Program-made: the position numbers and the translations under genes
Part shown: one piece after another, positions 1 to 7,470 of the stretch
Layout: every line of letters begins with the position of its first letter
How positions within the stretch are numbered: position 1 is the first letter of the stretch
Notes under the pieces: generated by a model
Database searches by the model: none
Told to the model about the DNA's origin: nothing
What the model saw: the letters and a program-made list of their open reading frames with translations, nothing else
Source: Acidimicrobiales bacterium
GTDB taxonomy: Bacteria > Actinomycetota > Acidimicrobiia > Acidimicrobiales > SZUA-35
Direction of reading: 5' to 3'
Length of the DNA stretch: 39,183 nt
Assembly (NCBI GenBank): GCA_020628065.1
Contig: JAHDFR010000020.1
Coordinates: 3,892 to 43,074, forward strand

Positions 1-105
1 CGCACCACAATTGGATACAACCCCGACGTCCGCCCCGATGGAGTCCCCTGTCTCTGATACGGCTCTTCGGTCGAACGACCTCATAGCGGTGAGGTGGGCG
101 TCGTG
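1..105. other. Left edge, possible tail of an upstream gene
   Basis: Plus-strand frame 1 is open from the window edge to a TGA at 55-57 and could be the last 18 codons of a gene entering from the left. Frame 2 is open to a TAG at 107-109. Too little is visible to choose a frame or a family. No terminator hairpin is evident before the converging dioxygenase gene. Confidence 0.2.
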
Positions 106-930
106 TTAGCTCATCTTGGCCAGGGGAAAGCGTCTGTCGTCGGCGGGGTAGTGGCCCGGCTCCACGGACACGTCGGCCTGGGTGACGGTGGGATCCGAGC
201 CGGGGTGAGGGGACCAAACGGCATCGTCGCCCAGCCACCGGGTTGACACCGCCACTCGTCGACGGTCGCCGCTGTTACCCGGTGCTCCGTGGAGAATCCA
301 CGAGCTGAAGACGATGGCGTCACCAGGCTCGACGTCAAATCCGATGATGTCGTAATCGCAGCGAGCTGTGTCGATATCGGGAACTCGCTCACCTTCGAAG
401 TCGGAAGCCCACTCGATGGAGGAGTCGGTGAAACTCTCGGGAGCGTAGTAGGCGTCCCAGCGGTGAGAACCCCGGACAAACTCCAGCGAACTCTCGTTCA
501 CAGTGGCCGGCGTCAGGGCAACCCAGGCCGAAGCGATCTGGCGCCCAAGGAACGGCCAGTACGGAATGTCTTGATGCCATGGCGTCGGAGCAGTAGTGCC
601 CGGTTCCTTCACCAGGGTGTGATCAAAGTACAGACGAGCGGAGGCTGAACCAAGAAGGTCAGCCACGATCGCCCCGATACCGGAAGATAAAGCGAAGCTG
701 CGAATCGTCTCATCGGTAGGCCACAGATAACGGGTGGTGAACAGCCGGTCGGTTGCCTGGCCAGGGTTACTGTCGGTGACCCACCGGCTGGGTTCGGCGA
801 GCTCCCGTTCGGCTACTGCAAGCAACGGGTCGATCCACGATGGGTCGATGGCTTTGGGAATCAGGACGGCCCCGTCGGCATCGAACCTCGCGCGCTGTTC
901 GTCGGTAACCCGAACGTTGGTGTGACCCAT
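106..930 (-). CDS. Phytanoyl-CoA dioxygenase (PhyH) family protein
   Basis: This is a 274-residue Fe(II)/2-oxoglutarate dioxygenase of the PhyH family. The fold's metal triad is visible: His and Asp in WHQDIPYW, and a distal His in SSWILHGAPGN. An arginine in RRRVAVSTRW would bind 2-oxoglutarate. Family members hydroxylate small molecules or acyl chains; the substrate here cannot be told. I start at ATG 930 (MGHTNVRV) because GAGAGG lies about six bases upstream. A longer reading frame runs to 1056, but its first 42 residues are Arg/Ala-rich, do not look like the family, and would overlap the start of the divergent methyltransferase. The gene stands alone on its strand. Family assignment is firm; specificity is unknown. 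Confidence 0.85.
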   Translation of the reverse strand: MGHTNVRVTDEQRARFDADGAVLIPKAIDPSWIDPLLAVAERELAEPSRWVTDSNPGQATDRLFTTRYLWPTDETIRSFALSSGIGAIVADLLGSASARLYFDHTLVKEPGTTAPTPWHQDIPYWPFLGRQIASAWVALTPATVNESSLEFVRGSHRWDAYYAPESFTDSSIEWASDFEGERVPDIDTARCDYDIIGFDVEPGDAIVFSSWILHGAPGNSGDRRRVAVSTRWLGDDAVWSPHPGSDPTVTQADVSVEPGHYPADDRRFPLAKMS

Positions 931-1054
931 CCCGGACCTCTCATGTTGGAGCCCATCTCGTGTTTGTGACGGAGCAACATTTGCTGCGGATACAGGATGA
1001 CGCGGCTTGGCTGCTCTCGGCAAGCCACGCCGAGCTGCGCTAGCGTCTTGAGTC

Positions 1055-1675
1055 ATGGGGGCGTCAGTTGAACACCGGGACTTCTACGAAGAGGAGGCCC
1101 GAGTAGGTCGTCGCAAGCCGCAGCTGGCCAACAGTGAACGAGGCAGACTGCGAGCGACCTTCATTAGAGAGCTCCTTGCCGAGGGCCGTAGCTCCGTCAT
1201 CGACTTCGGTGCCGGGCCCGGATTGGAAGGGCCGGTGTTTAAGGCCGAGGGCATCCACTATTGCGGAGTTGATCTGGCTGTAGGCAATGCCGTACTGGCC
1301 GCTGACTCCGAGGTGGCGGTGGTCCCTGCGTCGCTCGGTGCTCTACCGCTGCGGGCCGGTGTCTTCGACGCCGGCTGGTCGATGAGTGTGATCATGCACT
1401 TCAGCGACACTGACGCCGGAGCAGCTCTGGTTGAGATGGCGACAGTCCTCAAGCCGGGCGCTCCGATGATCATTGGCACCTGGGGGAGCGCCGACTCCCG
1501 CCATGTGGTCGACGACCAGGATCTCCCGGGCGTGAGGCGACACTTTCACCTGCGTTCCCTCCAAGCCAATGCCGATCTGGCTGATGCTGTTGCACAGGTG
1601 GAAGCTGCGGAAGCCTTGGATTTGGGTCCGGCTGATTGGGAGTACCACGTGCTGCGATTGCGGATCGAGGTTTAG
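1055..1675 (+). CDS. Class I SAM-dependent methyltransferase
   Basis: This 206-residue protein has a Rossmann-type methyltransferase core. SAM-binding motif I is VIDFGAGPGLEG (about residues 48-59), followed by an acidic residue at the end of strand 2 (CGVDLA). A motif IV-like segment (FDAGWSMSVIMHF) and a post-core strand (APMIIGTW) follow. It resembles the broad Methyltransf_11/25 group and the substrate cannot be predicted. There is no convincing Shine-Dalgarno sequence, but TAGCGT at 1041-1046 sits eight bases before ATG 1055, so a leaderless transcript is possible. The 3' end overlaps the converging DJ-1/PfpI gene by four bases (1672-1675). Confidence 0.8.
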   Translation: MGASVEHRDFYEEEARVGRRKPQLANSERGRLRATFIRELLAEGRSSVIDFGAGPGLEGPVFKAEGIHYCGVDLAVGNAVLAADSEVAVVPASLGALPLRAGVFDAGWSMSVIMHFSDTDAGAALVEMATVLKPGAPMIIGTWGSADSRHVVDDQDLPGVRRHFHLRSLQANADLADAVAQVEAAEALDLGPADWEYHVLRLRIEV

Positions 1676-2298
1676 TCGAGCCCGGTGCCTGCGACGAGAC
1701 CGTCGTCGGGGTCCCAAAGGTACTCCAGCTGGCGGGCGGTGCTCACGGCAAGCCGGCGGCTGTGCAGTCGCTCGACGAGTCGCAGGGCCATGGCCAGCCC
1801 GCTGCTCAAACCACCGGCCGTCACCACGTTTCCGGCGTCCACCCAACGGATGTTTGCCATGCCCAGCGTTGATCCGATTCGTTGCCCGAGGTCGGCAACA
1901 TCTTCGAAGTGGGTGGTCCACTGACGGTCGGCCAGAAGGCCCTGATCGCCGAGGAGGAATGCTCCGGTGCATACCGAAGAAACAAGGCGCGCCTGATCGG
2001 CCAGCGTCTTAACCGCACGCTGCACGTCGACCCGATCGCTTACATCCAAGATCGCAATGGCTCCCGGCACCACGGCCACATCGATCTCGCCGATGTCGGC
2101 TGCCGCCATTGACGGCGCCAGGCCCATCCCGCCATAGGAGGTAACCGGGTTGCCGTCGGCGGAGACTGTGACCACCTCGAACTGTTGATCCTCCCCGTCG
2201 CGTTGGGCCAGGCGGTCGGCGGTCAAGAAGACCTCGTACGGTCCTCCGACGTCAAGCAGATCGACGTCGTCAAACAACAGGATGGCTATCCGTTTCAT
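1672..2298 (-). CDS. DJ-1/PfpI family protein (glutamine amidotransferase-like fold)
   Basis: This 208-residue protein belongs to the DJ-1/PfpI superfamily, close to the isonitrile hydratase/GlxA N-terminal type. Visible hallmarks are a conserved Glu at residue 22 (GGPYEVF), the nucleophile-elbow Cys110 in SSVCTGAFLLG, and His130 in WTTHF. Relatives hydrate isonitriles or act as glyoxalase-, chaperone- or sensor-like proteins. There is no C-terminal AraC helix-turn-helix. It is the last gene of a minus-strand unit. ATG 2298 has no Shine-Dalgarno sequence but overlaps the TGA of a 23-codon repeat ORF (ATGA), so translation may depend on coupling. The exact reaction is unknown. Confidence 0.8.
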   Translation of the reverse strand: MKRIAILLFDDVDLLDVGGPYEVFLTADRLAQRDGEDQQFEVVTVSADGNPVTSYGGMGLAPSMAAADIGEIDVAVVPGAIAILDVSDRVDVQRAVKTLADQARLVSSVCTGAFLLGDQGLLADRQWTTHFEDVADLGQRIGSTLGMANIRWVDAGNVVTAGGLSSGLAMALRLVERLHSRRLAVSTARQLEYLWDPDDGLVAGTGLD

Positions 2299-2366
2299 CT
2301 TGGGGTCGTCCCGGCGTCGTCGGGTGTCATGGTGTTGTCGGGTGTCATGGTGTTGCCAGGTGTCAT
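2295..2366 (-). CDS. Possible 23-codon coupling ORF built from an 18-bp repeat
   Basis: This short frame begins at ATG 2364-2366, which overlaps the TGA of the upstream oxidase gene (ATGA). It ends in TGA 2295-2297, which overlaps the ATG of the DJ-1/PfpI gene (again ATGA). Its peptide is mostly a hexapeptide repeat of the type M-T-P-(G/D)-N-T, encoded by the 18-bp repeat. The in-phase ATGA joints at both ends suggest a translational bridge rather than a protein with its own function. Translation is inferred, not shown. Confidence 0.4.
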   Translation of the reverse strand: MTPGNTMTPDNTMTPDDAGTTPR

Positions 2367-2373
2367 GGTGTCG
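2323..2373. repeat. Tandem 18-bp repeat, almost three copies
   Basis: Copies begin at 2323, 2341 and 2359 with core GGTGTCATGGTGTTG; the third copy is truncated. The period of 18 bp keeps the reading frame, and each copy carries an ATG on the minus strand. The array spans the end of the oxidase gene and the gap before the DJ-1/PfpI gene. Confidence 0.9.
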
Positions 2374-3034
2374 GCCGCCTGTAGTCGACCACTGAGTCGG
2401 ACGGGGGTAGATCCATTCGCATGTCGTCGGCAGTGACCGGCGGACCGAAGGACGTGTTGACCGGCAGGAGGCCGGCCCAAACGGGAGCGTTCATGTCTTC
2501 CTCATCGTCGACTGGCGGGCCGTTGCGAATCTTGGCCGACGCCTCGTTGATTGGTAGACGAAGCACAGCAGTAGCCCTGATCTCGTTGCGGGTGTTTGGT
2601 CGAACTTCCGAGCTGCGACCCGGTACCAGGGCGTCAACCAGAACGTTCAGGGCGGCGTCGGCCTCGTCATCATCGGTGATCTGCTCGGGAACGCCGAAGA
2701 TGACCACCGAGCGGTAGTTGGCCGAGTGATGAAAGCCGGTGCGAGCAAGCACCAGGCTGTCAATCAACGTGATGGTGATACAGACTTCGGTGTTGCGGGC
2801 GGAGCGGAGCAGGCGACTGGCAGCCGATCCATGAATGAGGAGGTCGTCGCCGTCACGTCCATGGAAGGTGGGGATGACCACCGGCCGACCGTCGGCGTCG
2901 ACGATGCCGACATGGCAAATCATGGCTTCGTCGATAATGGCGTTAACGGTCTCGCGATCGAAGTGGCCCCTCTCGGGTATTCGTTTGAGTTCTGTTCGGT
3001 CGGTCGAGTGGATTGCAGATTCACCCATCAGCAC
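2363..3034 (-). CDS. Pyridoxamine 5'-phosphate oxidase-family flavin protein
   Basis: This 223-residue protein has a flavin-binding split-barrel domain of the Pyridox_ox_2 / nitroimidazole-resistance-like group. Recognisable segments are the opening strands (MICHVGIVDADGRPVVIPTF), a LLIHGSAASRLLR segment, and the VCITITLIDSLVLARTGFHHSANYRSVVIFG core. Relatives bind FMN or F420 and reduce or oxidise small substrates; this one is too divergent to call canonical PdxH. GTG 3034 is chosen because AGAAGG lies about six bases upstream; ATG 3028 is the alternative. It is divergent from a MocR regulator gene, an arrangement common for this family. Its TGA lies inside the 18-bp repeat and starts the ATGA chain to the next gene. 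Confidence 0.8.
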   Translation of the reverse strand: MLMGESAIHSTDRTELKRIPERGHFDRETVNAIIDEAMICHVGIVDADGRPVVIPTFHGRDGDDLLIHGSAASRLLRSARNTEVCITITLIDSLVLARTGFHHSANYRSVVIFGVPEQITDDDEADAALNVLVDALVPGRSSEVRPNTRNEIRATAVLRLPINEASAKIRNGPPVDDEEDMNAPVWAGLLPVNTSFGPPVTADDMRMDLPPSDSVVDYRRPTP

Positions 3035-3213
3035 ACCATGCCTTCTCTATGTCCTCTGTGTGTTGGTTTGTATCACTACCAGCTGCATGTAGTATGTATT
3101 GATACAAAACATTGTTTGTTCTAATATGAACGTATCAGGTGAATGTACCGCCCGACAGAAGACAGCGCAAACGAATAGTGCCCGCAAACGAATAGACGGA
3201 GTGGACGGTCACG
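3035..3213 (+). promoter_or_regulatory. Divergent promoter and probable MocR operator
   Basis: A near-ideal vegetative promoter for the plus-strand regulator is present: TTGATA (3099-3104), a 17-bp spacer, and TAATAT (3122-3127). A perfect 9-bp inverted repeat, TTTGTATCA (3067-3075) and TGATACAAA (3100-3108), surrounds an inner ACTAC/GTAGT pair and covers the -35 box. A further GTATCA half-site lies at 3132-3137, near the expected start of transcription. A 13-bp direct repeat CGCAAACGAATAG occurs at 3166-3178 and 3183-3195. This layout fits autoregulation and control of the divergent oxidase by the MocR protein. The binding protein is inferred. Confidence 0.7.
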
Positions 3214-4512
3214 ATGGCCAAAGTTGACGAGTTGGAAGCTGACATCGAACAACAGATTCGGACCGGTCAGCTCGTTCCCGGTGATCGGCTCCCCCCGGTG
3301 CGGGCCATGGCCGACCAACGAGGAGTGGCACCCAACACCATTGCTGCGGTCTACAAGGCGTTGGCCAGCCGCGGACTGGTGCAAGGCGAAGGACGGCGAG
3401 GCACCTTCGTCTCGTCAAAACCCGCAGTTCGAATACCGTTCGACGAATCCATCCCCGACCATCTTGTCGACATGGCCCGTGGTAACCCTGACCCCTCCCT
3501 GTTCCCCGACTTAACGGCCGCTCTGGCTGAGGTGCCCCCGGAACCGGTTCTCTACGGCAGCGACCAGATCATCCCGGAACTGTCGTCTGCCTTCCGTTCA
3601 GACTTCGAAGCAGACGGAGTGAAAGCCTCCGATTTGGCGGTGGCGGCGGGAGCCCTCGACGGCATCGAACGGGTCCTGGCCGCCAACCTGCGACCGGGCG
3701 ATCAGGTAGCAGTTGAAGATCCCGGCTACTCAGCCGTTGTTGAGCTGGTGGCCGCCATGGGGTTTCGCCCGGTGCCGGTTGCCGTCGACGGCGAGGGACC
3801 GGCAGTCGCTGCTCTCGAAGCGGCAATCGAACAAGGAGCGGTAGCGGTCATCATCACTCCCCGGGCACAAAACCCTACGGGTTGCGCGGTGTCACCGTCT
3901 CGGGCCAAGCAGCTGAGCCGGATCCTGAAGGCTCAGTCTCACGTATTGATCATCGAGGACGACCATGCCGGTCCCATCGCCGGGGTCGACTATCACAGCG
4001 TGATCCCGGCCGATGCCGACAAGTGGGCCGTCGTCCGATCGGTGGCCAAGTCGCTGGGTCCCGACCTGCGAGTATCGGCGTTGGCCGGTGATCCCATAAC
4101 CGTCGCCAGGGTCCGGGGCCGTCAGGCGCTGGGAACCGGATGGGTCAGCCACATCCTCCAGCACATCGTGGCCGCCATGGTGAGCCGGCCCGACTACCAA
4201 GAAACGGTGAGCCACGCAGCGCAGGTGTACCGCCGCCGCAGAGACGTTGTCCGCCAACGCCTGGCCAAAGCCGGTATTGAAACCCAGTCCACGTCTGGTC
4301 TCAACATTTGGGTGCCTGTGCGGGACGAGGCCTCGGTAGTAGGGGCGATGGAGCGTCGAGGGTATGTGATCCGTTCAGGCTCGTCGTTTCGCAGCAATGC
4401 CGCGCCCGGCGTGCGTATGACCATCGCCGGACACAGTCTTGATGAGTTGAAGGCCGCTGCGGAGACCCTGGTCGAGGTGCTGTCAAACCGCGCTCCGGTG
4501 CGGGGGGTCTAA
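3214..4512 (+). CDS. MocR/PdxR-type GntR regulator with aminotransferase-like domain
   Basis: The protein has 432 residues. Residues 1-70 form a GntR winged helix (GDRLPPVRAMADQRGVAPNT, then GLVQGEGRRGTFV). Residues 85-430 form a fold-type I aminotransferase-like domain with the PLP-site features N220-P-T-G, the D249-D250 pair in IIEDDHAG, and the probable Schiff-base lysine K279 in SVAKSLGPDLR. Such proteins use PLP or an amino-acid adduct as effector and usually control vitamin B6 or amino-acid genes. A strong promoter and inverted-repeat operator lie just upstream. The divergent flavin oxidase gene is its likely target. The family is clear; the ligand and regulon are inferred. Confidence 0.9.
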   Translation: MAKVDELEADIEQQIRTGQLVPGDRLPPVRAMADQRGVAPNTIAAVYKALASRGLVQGEGRRGTFVSSKPAVRIPFDESIPDHLVDMARGNPDPSLFPDLTAALAEVPPEPVLYGSDQIIPELSSAFRSDFEADGVKASDLAVAAGALDGIERVLAANLRPGDQVAVEDPGYSAVVELVAAMGFRPVPVAVDGEGPAVAALEAAIEQGAVAVIITPRAQNPTGCAVSPSRAKQLSRILKAQSHVLIIEDDHAGPIAGVDYHSVIPADADKWAVVRSVAKSLGPDLRVSALAGDPITVARVRGRQALGTGWVSHILQHIVAAMVSRPDYQETVSHAAQVYRRRRDVVRQRLAKAGIETQSTSGLNIWVPVRDEASVVGAMERRGYVIRSGSSFRSNAAPGVRMTIAGHSLDELKAAAETLVEVLSNRAPVRGV

Positions 4513-4515
4513 GTC

Positions 4516-4691
4516 GGCGATCCGGAGGATCGCCTTCACGAGTTGCTTCGCAACTCTCTGGCTTTGCGGGGGTGCGCTGGAGGTCGGGTTTTGTCGCCGG
4601 CGCAGAGCGCCGGCTTCACGAGTTTGCGTTGCAAACTCTGTGGCTTTGCGGGGGTGCGCTGGAGGTCGGGTTTCTCCGGCTGTTCAACAGC
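4516..4691. repeat. Tandem double-hairpin repeat, two full units plus a remnant
   Basis: Two units of about 80 bp each consist of a variable hairpin, a TTCAC spacer, a second hairpin and a conserved tail of about 34 bp. Unit 1 has GGCGATCC-gga-GGATCGCC (4516-4534) and GAGTTGC-ttc-GCAACTC (4540-4556). Unit 2 has GCCGGCGC-aga-GCGCCGGC (4596-4614) and GAGTTTGC-gtt-GCAAACTC (4620-4638). The tails start at 4559 and 4641 and are nearly identical. A third small hairpin (GCTGT-tca-ACAGC, 4679-4691) could be the start of another unit. Stems differ in sequence between units but stay paired. The element lies between converging genes and may also act as a bidirectional terminator. Confidence 0.85.
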
Positions 4692-5992
4692 TACGGCAGG
4701 GGGTGCCAGGTGCCGTCAACACCTAGGTACTCCGACGGCCGATCGCCCTCGCTGCCGCGGTAGAAGCCGCTGGCTCCGGCATCGCGCATGATGGCCAGCA
4801 TCGACGGAACCTCACCGCCTTCGGCCTCGATCTTGTCGATCACCCGGTCTGCACCGATGGCGTCAAGCATCTCAAACGGGCCCAGGGCCCAGTTGAAACC
4901 CCAACGGATGGCGTTGTCCACGTTGACGATGTCATCGGCGATCTCCGGCACCAGCCCGGCGGCGTAGCGCAGCGTGCCGCCGAAAATCTGCCAGGCCAGC
5001 TGTCCCTGAGGCGTATCGGTGAACATGACCTCACCGAGGTCACCAGGTACGCCTTCCAAGTCAGGCTCGGCGGCGTCTCTCCACTCGCCCGACTGGAGGT
5101 CGAAGCTCAGCTTCTTTTTGGCGCCGTCCTCCAGCTTCTCGACCTTTCCGAAGCCGCCCACCGCCCGGGCTTTGCGACCCAGCTGGCCTCGTTCCAACAT
5201 GGCCTGCTCGGTATCAGGGAATGAGGTGTAGGCCAGTCCGGCGTCACCTTCCGGAAGGTTGACGGCCAGGTTCTTGCCGACCAGGTCCATGACGTCCAGG
5301 CCGATCAGATCAATCAGGCCGTACAGACCCGTTGGCGGCAGACCGACCGGCTTACCCAGAACGGCGTCGATGGTCTCCTGGGTCATGCCGTCGGCCAGGA
5401 ATGGCTTGGCCAGGTGAAGGCCCGACAACATGAAGTAGCAGCCGATTCGGTTGGCTATGAAGTTGACGGTGTCCTTGGCGTGGACCACGCCTTTGCCCAG
5501 CTTGTCGGCGCCGAAAGCGCTCAACGCTTCGATCACCTCGGGATTGGTTGACTCGCCGGGCACCAGCTCCAGCAGTTTCATGACCTGAACCGGGTTGAAG
5601 AAGTGGGTGATGGCCACATCGTTCAGCAGGCGGTCGTCGCTGCCTTCGGTCAGATCACGCAGTGGAATGCCGGAGGTGTTGGAAGTTATGACCGATCCGT
5701 CACGCCGCAGCGGTTCGATCTTGGCGAACAGTTCCCGCTTGACCTCGACGTCTTCGATGATGGCTTCGCAGATCCAGTCGTAGTCTGCGATCTTGCCCAA
5801 GTCGTCGGTAAGCGACCCGACCTCAACCATGTGTCGATGTTGTTCGTCGACATTCTCCAATGCCGCCTGGGCAGCCTCGGTGGTTACGTCCAGCATGAGG
5901 ACTTTGCACCCTTGGGCGGCCGAGATGGCGGCGATGCCGGATCCCATCGTTCCGCATCCCAGGACCGCTACCGATTCGATTTGTCGTGCCAT
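4691..5992 (-). CDS. 3-hydroxyacyl-CoA dehydrogenase family protein
   Basis: A 433-residue NAD-dependent 3-hydroxyacyl-CoA dehydrogenase. The N-terminal Rossmann domain shows GCGTMGSG (residues 12-19). The SNTSGIPL and ITHFFNPV segments of the active site follow, the latter with the catalytic-type histidine. Two helical 3HCDH C-terminal regions come after (near KDTVNFIANRIGCYF, and near DNAIRWGFNWALGPFEMLDAIG). Two helical modules make it longer than the about 280-residue FadB2 type; it resembles the dehydrogenase half of multifunctional FadB/FadJ proteins without the hydratase. Expected role is oxidation of 3-hydroxyacyl-CoA in fatty-acid breakdown. ATG 5992 (MARQIES) has AGAGAG upstream; a GTG at 6010 is less likely. 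Confidence 0.88.
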   Translation of the reverse strand: MARQIESVAVLGCGTMGSGIAAISAAQGCKVLMLDVTTEAAQAALENVDEQHRHMVEVGSLTDDLGKIADYDWICEAIIEDVEVKRELFAKIEPLRRDGSVITSNTSGIPLRDLTEGSDDRLLNDVAITHFFNPVQVMKLLELVPGESTNPEVIEALSAFGADKLGKGVVHAKDTVNFIANRIGCYFMLSGLHLAKPFLADGMTQETIDAVLGKPVGLPPTGLYGLIDLIGLDVMDLVGKNLAVNLPEGDAGLAYTSFPDTEQAMLERGQLGRKARAVGGFGKVEKLEDGAKKKLSFDLQSGEWRDAAEPDLEGVPGDLGEVMFTDTPQGQLAWQIFGGTLRYAAGLVPEIADDIVNVDNAIRWGFNWALGPFEMLDAIGADRVIDKIEAEGGEVPSMLAIMRDAGASGFYRGSEGDRPSEYLGVDGTWHPLP

Positions 5993-6078
5993 GCCGTGCT
6001 CTCTGTCCACTCGCTGTTATCGCAGTTGTAGAGGGCATTCTGGCAGCGCCAACGGCAGATGCGGCACCGAAGTTTGTG

Positions 6079-7470
6079 TTAGCTGGTGGAGAAACCCTTG
6101 CGGACCTGCTGGCCCCACTCGGTTCGCCCGGCGAGATACAGCCGGATTCCCCAGAGTCGCCAGATCATCGTGAGGTGGCGATAGAACAGCTGCTCAGCCA
6201 CGGCGAAGAAGGCCAGACGCAAACGGTATCGAGTCTTGGGATAGGACCGGAACGAGTGATCGTCAAACCACAGCGTCATGATGGTGACCGCTGCGCCGAA
6301 GCCATAGGCGGCACCCAATAGCCAAAGGGCTCCTGGATCGATCACACCGGTGATGATGGCCGCGCCCAGAATGATCAAGCTGAAGATCTCCACTACGGGA
6401 GAGAGGAACTCCACCAACAGGAAGTAGGGCATGGCCAGCACGCCGGCGGTCCCGTACTTCGGGTTGAACACCATCTTCTGGTGGCGGTTGAGGACATCGA
6501 GTAGGCCGCGCTGCCAGCGATTCCGTTGCCTGGCCAAGACCCGCATCTCCTCTGGGGCTTCGGTCCATGCCACCGGGTCCGGCAGGAAGTCGACCCGGGC
6601 GAAGCGCCCCTCCTCGTAGCCGTGGCGACGTAGCCGCACGATAAGTTCCATGTCTTCGCCGATGGATGAACGCTCGTAGCCTCCGGCATCAAGTACCTCA
6701 CGGCGGCGGAACACTCCGAACGCTCCGGAGATGATGAGGTTTCCGCCCAGCGGATTCCATCCCAGGCGGCCCACAATGAACGCTCGGATGTACTCGACCA
6801 CCTGCAGAGCGGGCAGCGTTTTCTTGGGGACGACCAGCTCTACAACGCGACTGCCTTTGACCGGGGAGTCGTTGGTCAGGCGAACGGTTCCGCCGGCGGC
6901 CACCGTCTGTTCGTTCAGCAGGAACGGAACCACCAGGTGTTGCATTGCCTCCGGGGCTACCAAGGTGTCGGCATCGATGGCGCACACCAATTCCCCGCTG
7001 GCCACATTCAATCCGGCGTTGAGGGAGTCGGCCTTACCGCCGTTGAATTTGTCGACCAGAACCAGTCTGGGCTCCCGTCGGGACCGGTAGATGCTTTTGA
7101 CGTCGGCGGTGGCGATCACCTTGCGGAAGATCGGATGCACCGGTTGGAGATCGAACCGTTCGATGAGCACCTCGGCGGTTCGGTCCGGCGAGCCGTCGTT
7201 TACCACCACGATCTCAAGGTTGGGGTACGAAAGCGCCAGCAACCCAAGCACGGTGTCGGCCACGGTCACTTCTTCGTTGTAGGCCGGTACCAGCACTGAA
7301 ATCTTCGGGACGAGAGGTGAGCTCATCACCCGCCGCCAGACCTGATGGCGGTCCCGTTGCCGCAGACGCCGAAGCTCGACCATGGCGGCGATGATGATAA
7401 GCAGCTGAAGGGAGGTTACGGCGACAACCCAGAGGGCCGTCCAGTAGTCGACAAGCTGAGAGAAACTCAC
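6079..7470 (-). CDS. Membrane processive glycosyltransferase, GT2 family (PgaC/BcsA-like)
   Basis: The protein has 463 residues. One N-terminal membrane helix (about 10-30) is followed by a GT2 domain and then several C-terminal helices (about 345-430). Catalytic landmarks are VPAYNEE (61-67), NDGSPDRT with D92, the DAD motif D166/D168, GED (271-273) and the QxxRW motif at 315-319 (QRNRW). The last motif marks processive synthases such as poly-N-acetylglucosamine, hyaluronan or cellulose synthases. There is no PilZ domain. It starts at GTG 7470, overlapping the stop of the HEAT-repeat gene (GTGA), so the two are coupled. The product is probably an extracellular or cell-wall glycan; the sugar is unknown. 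Confidence 0.88.
   Translation of the reverse strand: MSFSQLVDYWTALWVVAVTSLQLLIIIAAMVELRRLRQRDRHQVWRRVMSSPLVPKISVLVPAYNEEVTVADTVLGLLALSYPNLEIVVVNDGSPDRTAEVLIERFDLQPVHPIFRKVIATADVKSIYRSRREPRLVLVDKFNGGKADSLNAGLNVASGELVCAIDADTLVAPEAMQHLVVPFLLNEQTVAAGGTVRLTNDSPVKGSRVVELVVPKKTLPALQVVEYIRAFIVGRLGWNPLGGNLIISGAFGVFRRREVLDAGGYERSSIGEDMELIVRLRRHGYEEGRFARVDFLPDPVAWTEAPEEMRVLARQRNRWQRGLLDVLNRHQKMVFNPKYGTAGVLAMPYFLLVEFLSPVVEIFSLIILGAAIITGVIDPGALWLLGAAYGFGAAVTIMTLWFDDHSFRSYPKTRYRLRLAFFAVAEQLFYRHLTMIWRLWGIRLYLAGRTEWGQQVRKGFSTS

Noticed and set aside
931-1056. Longer start for the PhyH protein
   Set aside because: There is a good Shine-Dalgarno at the internal ATG 930, and the extension would overlap the divergent methyltransferase start.
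2323-2373. CRISPR-like array
   Set aside because: The repeats are contiguous 18-bp units without spacers and keep a reading frame.
4543-4791. Small plus-strand ORFs across the hairpin repeat
   Set aside because: They consist of translated repeat units and run into the antisense of the dehydrogenase gene; no ribosome-binding site or family match.
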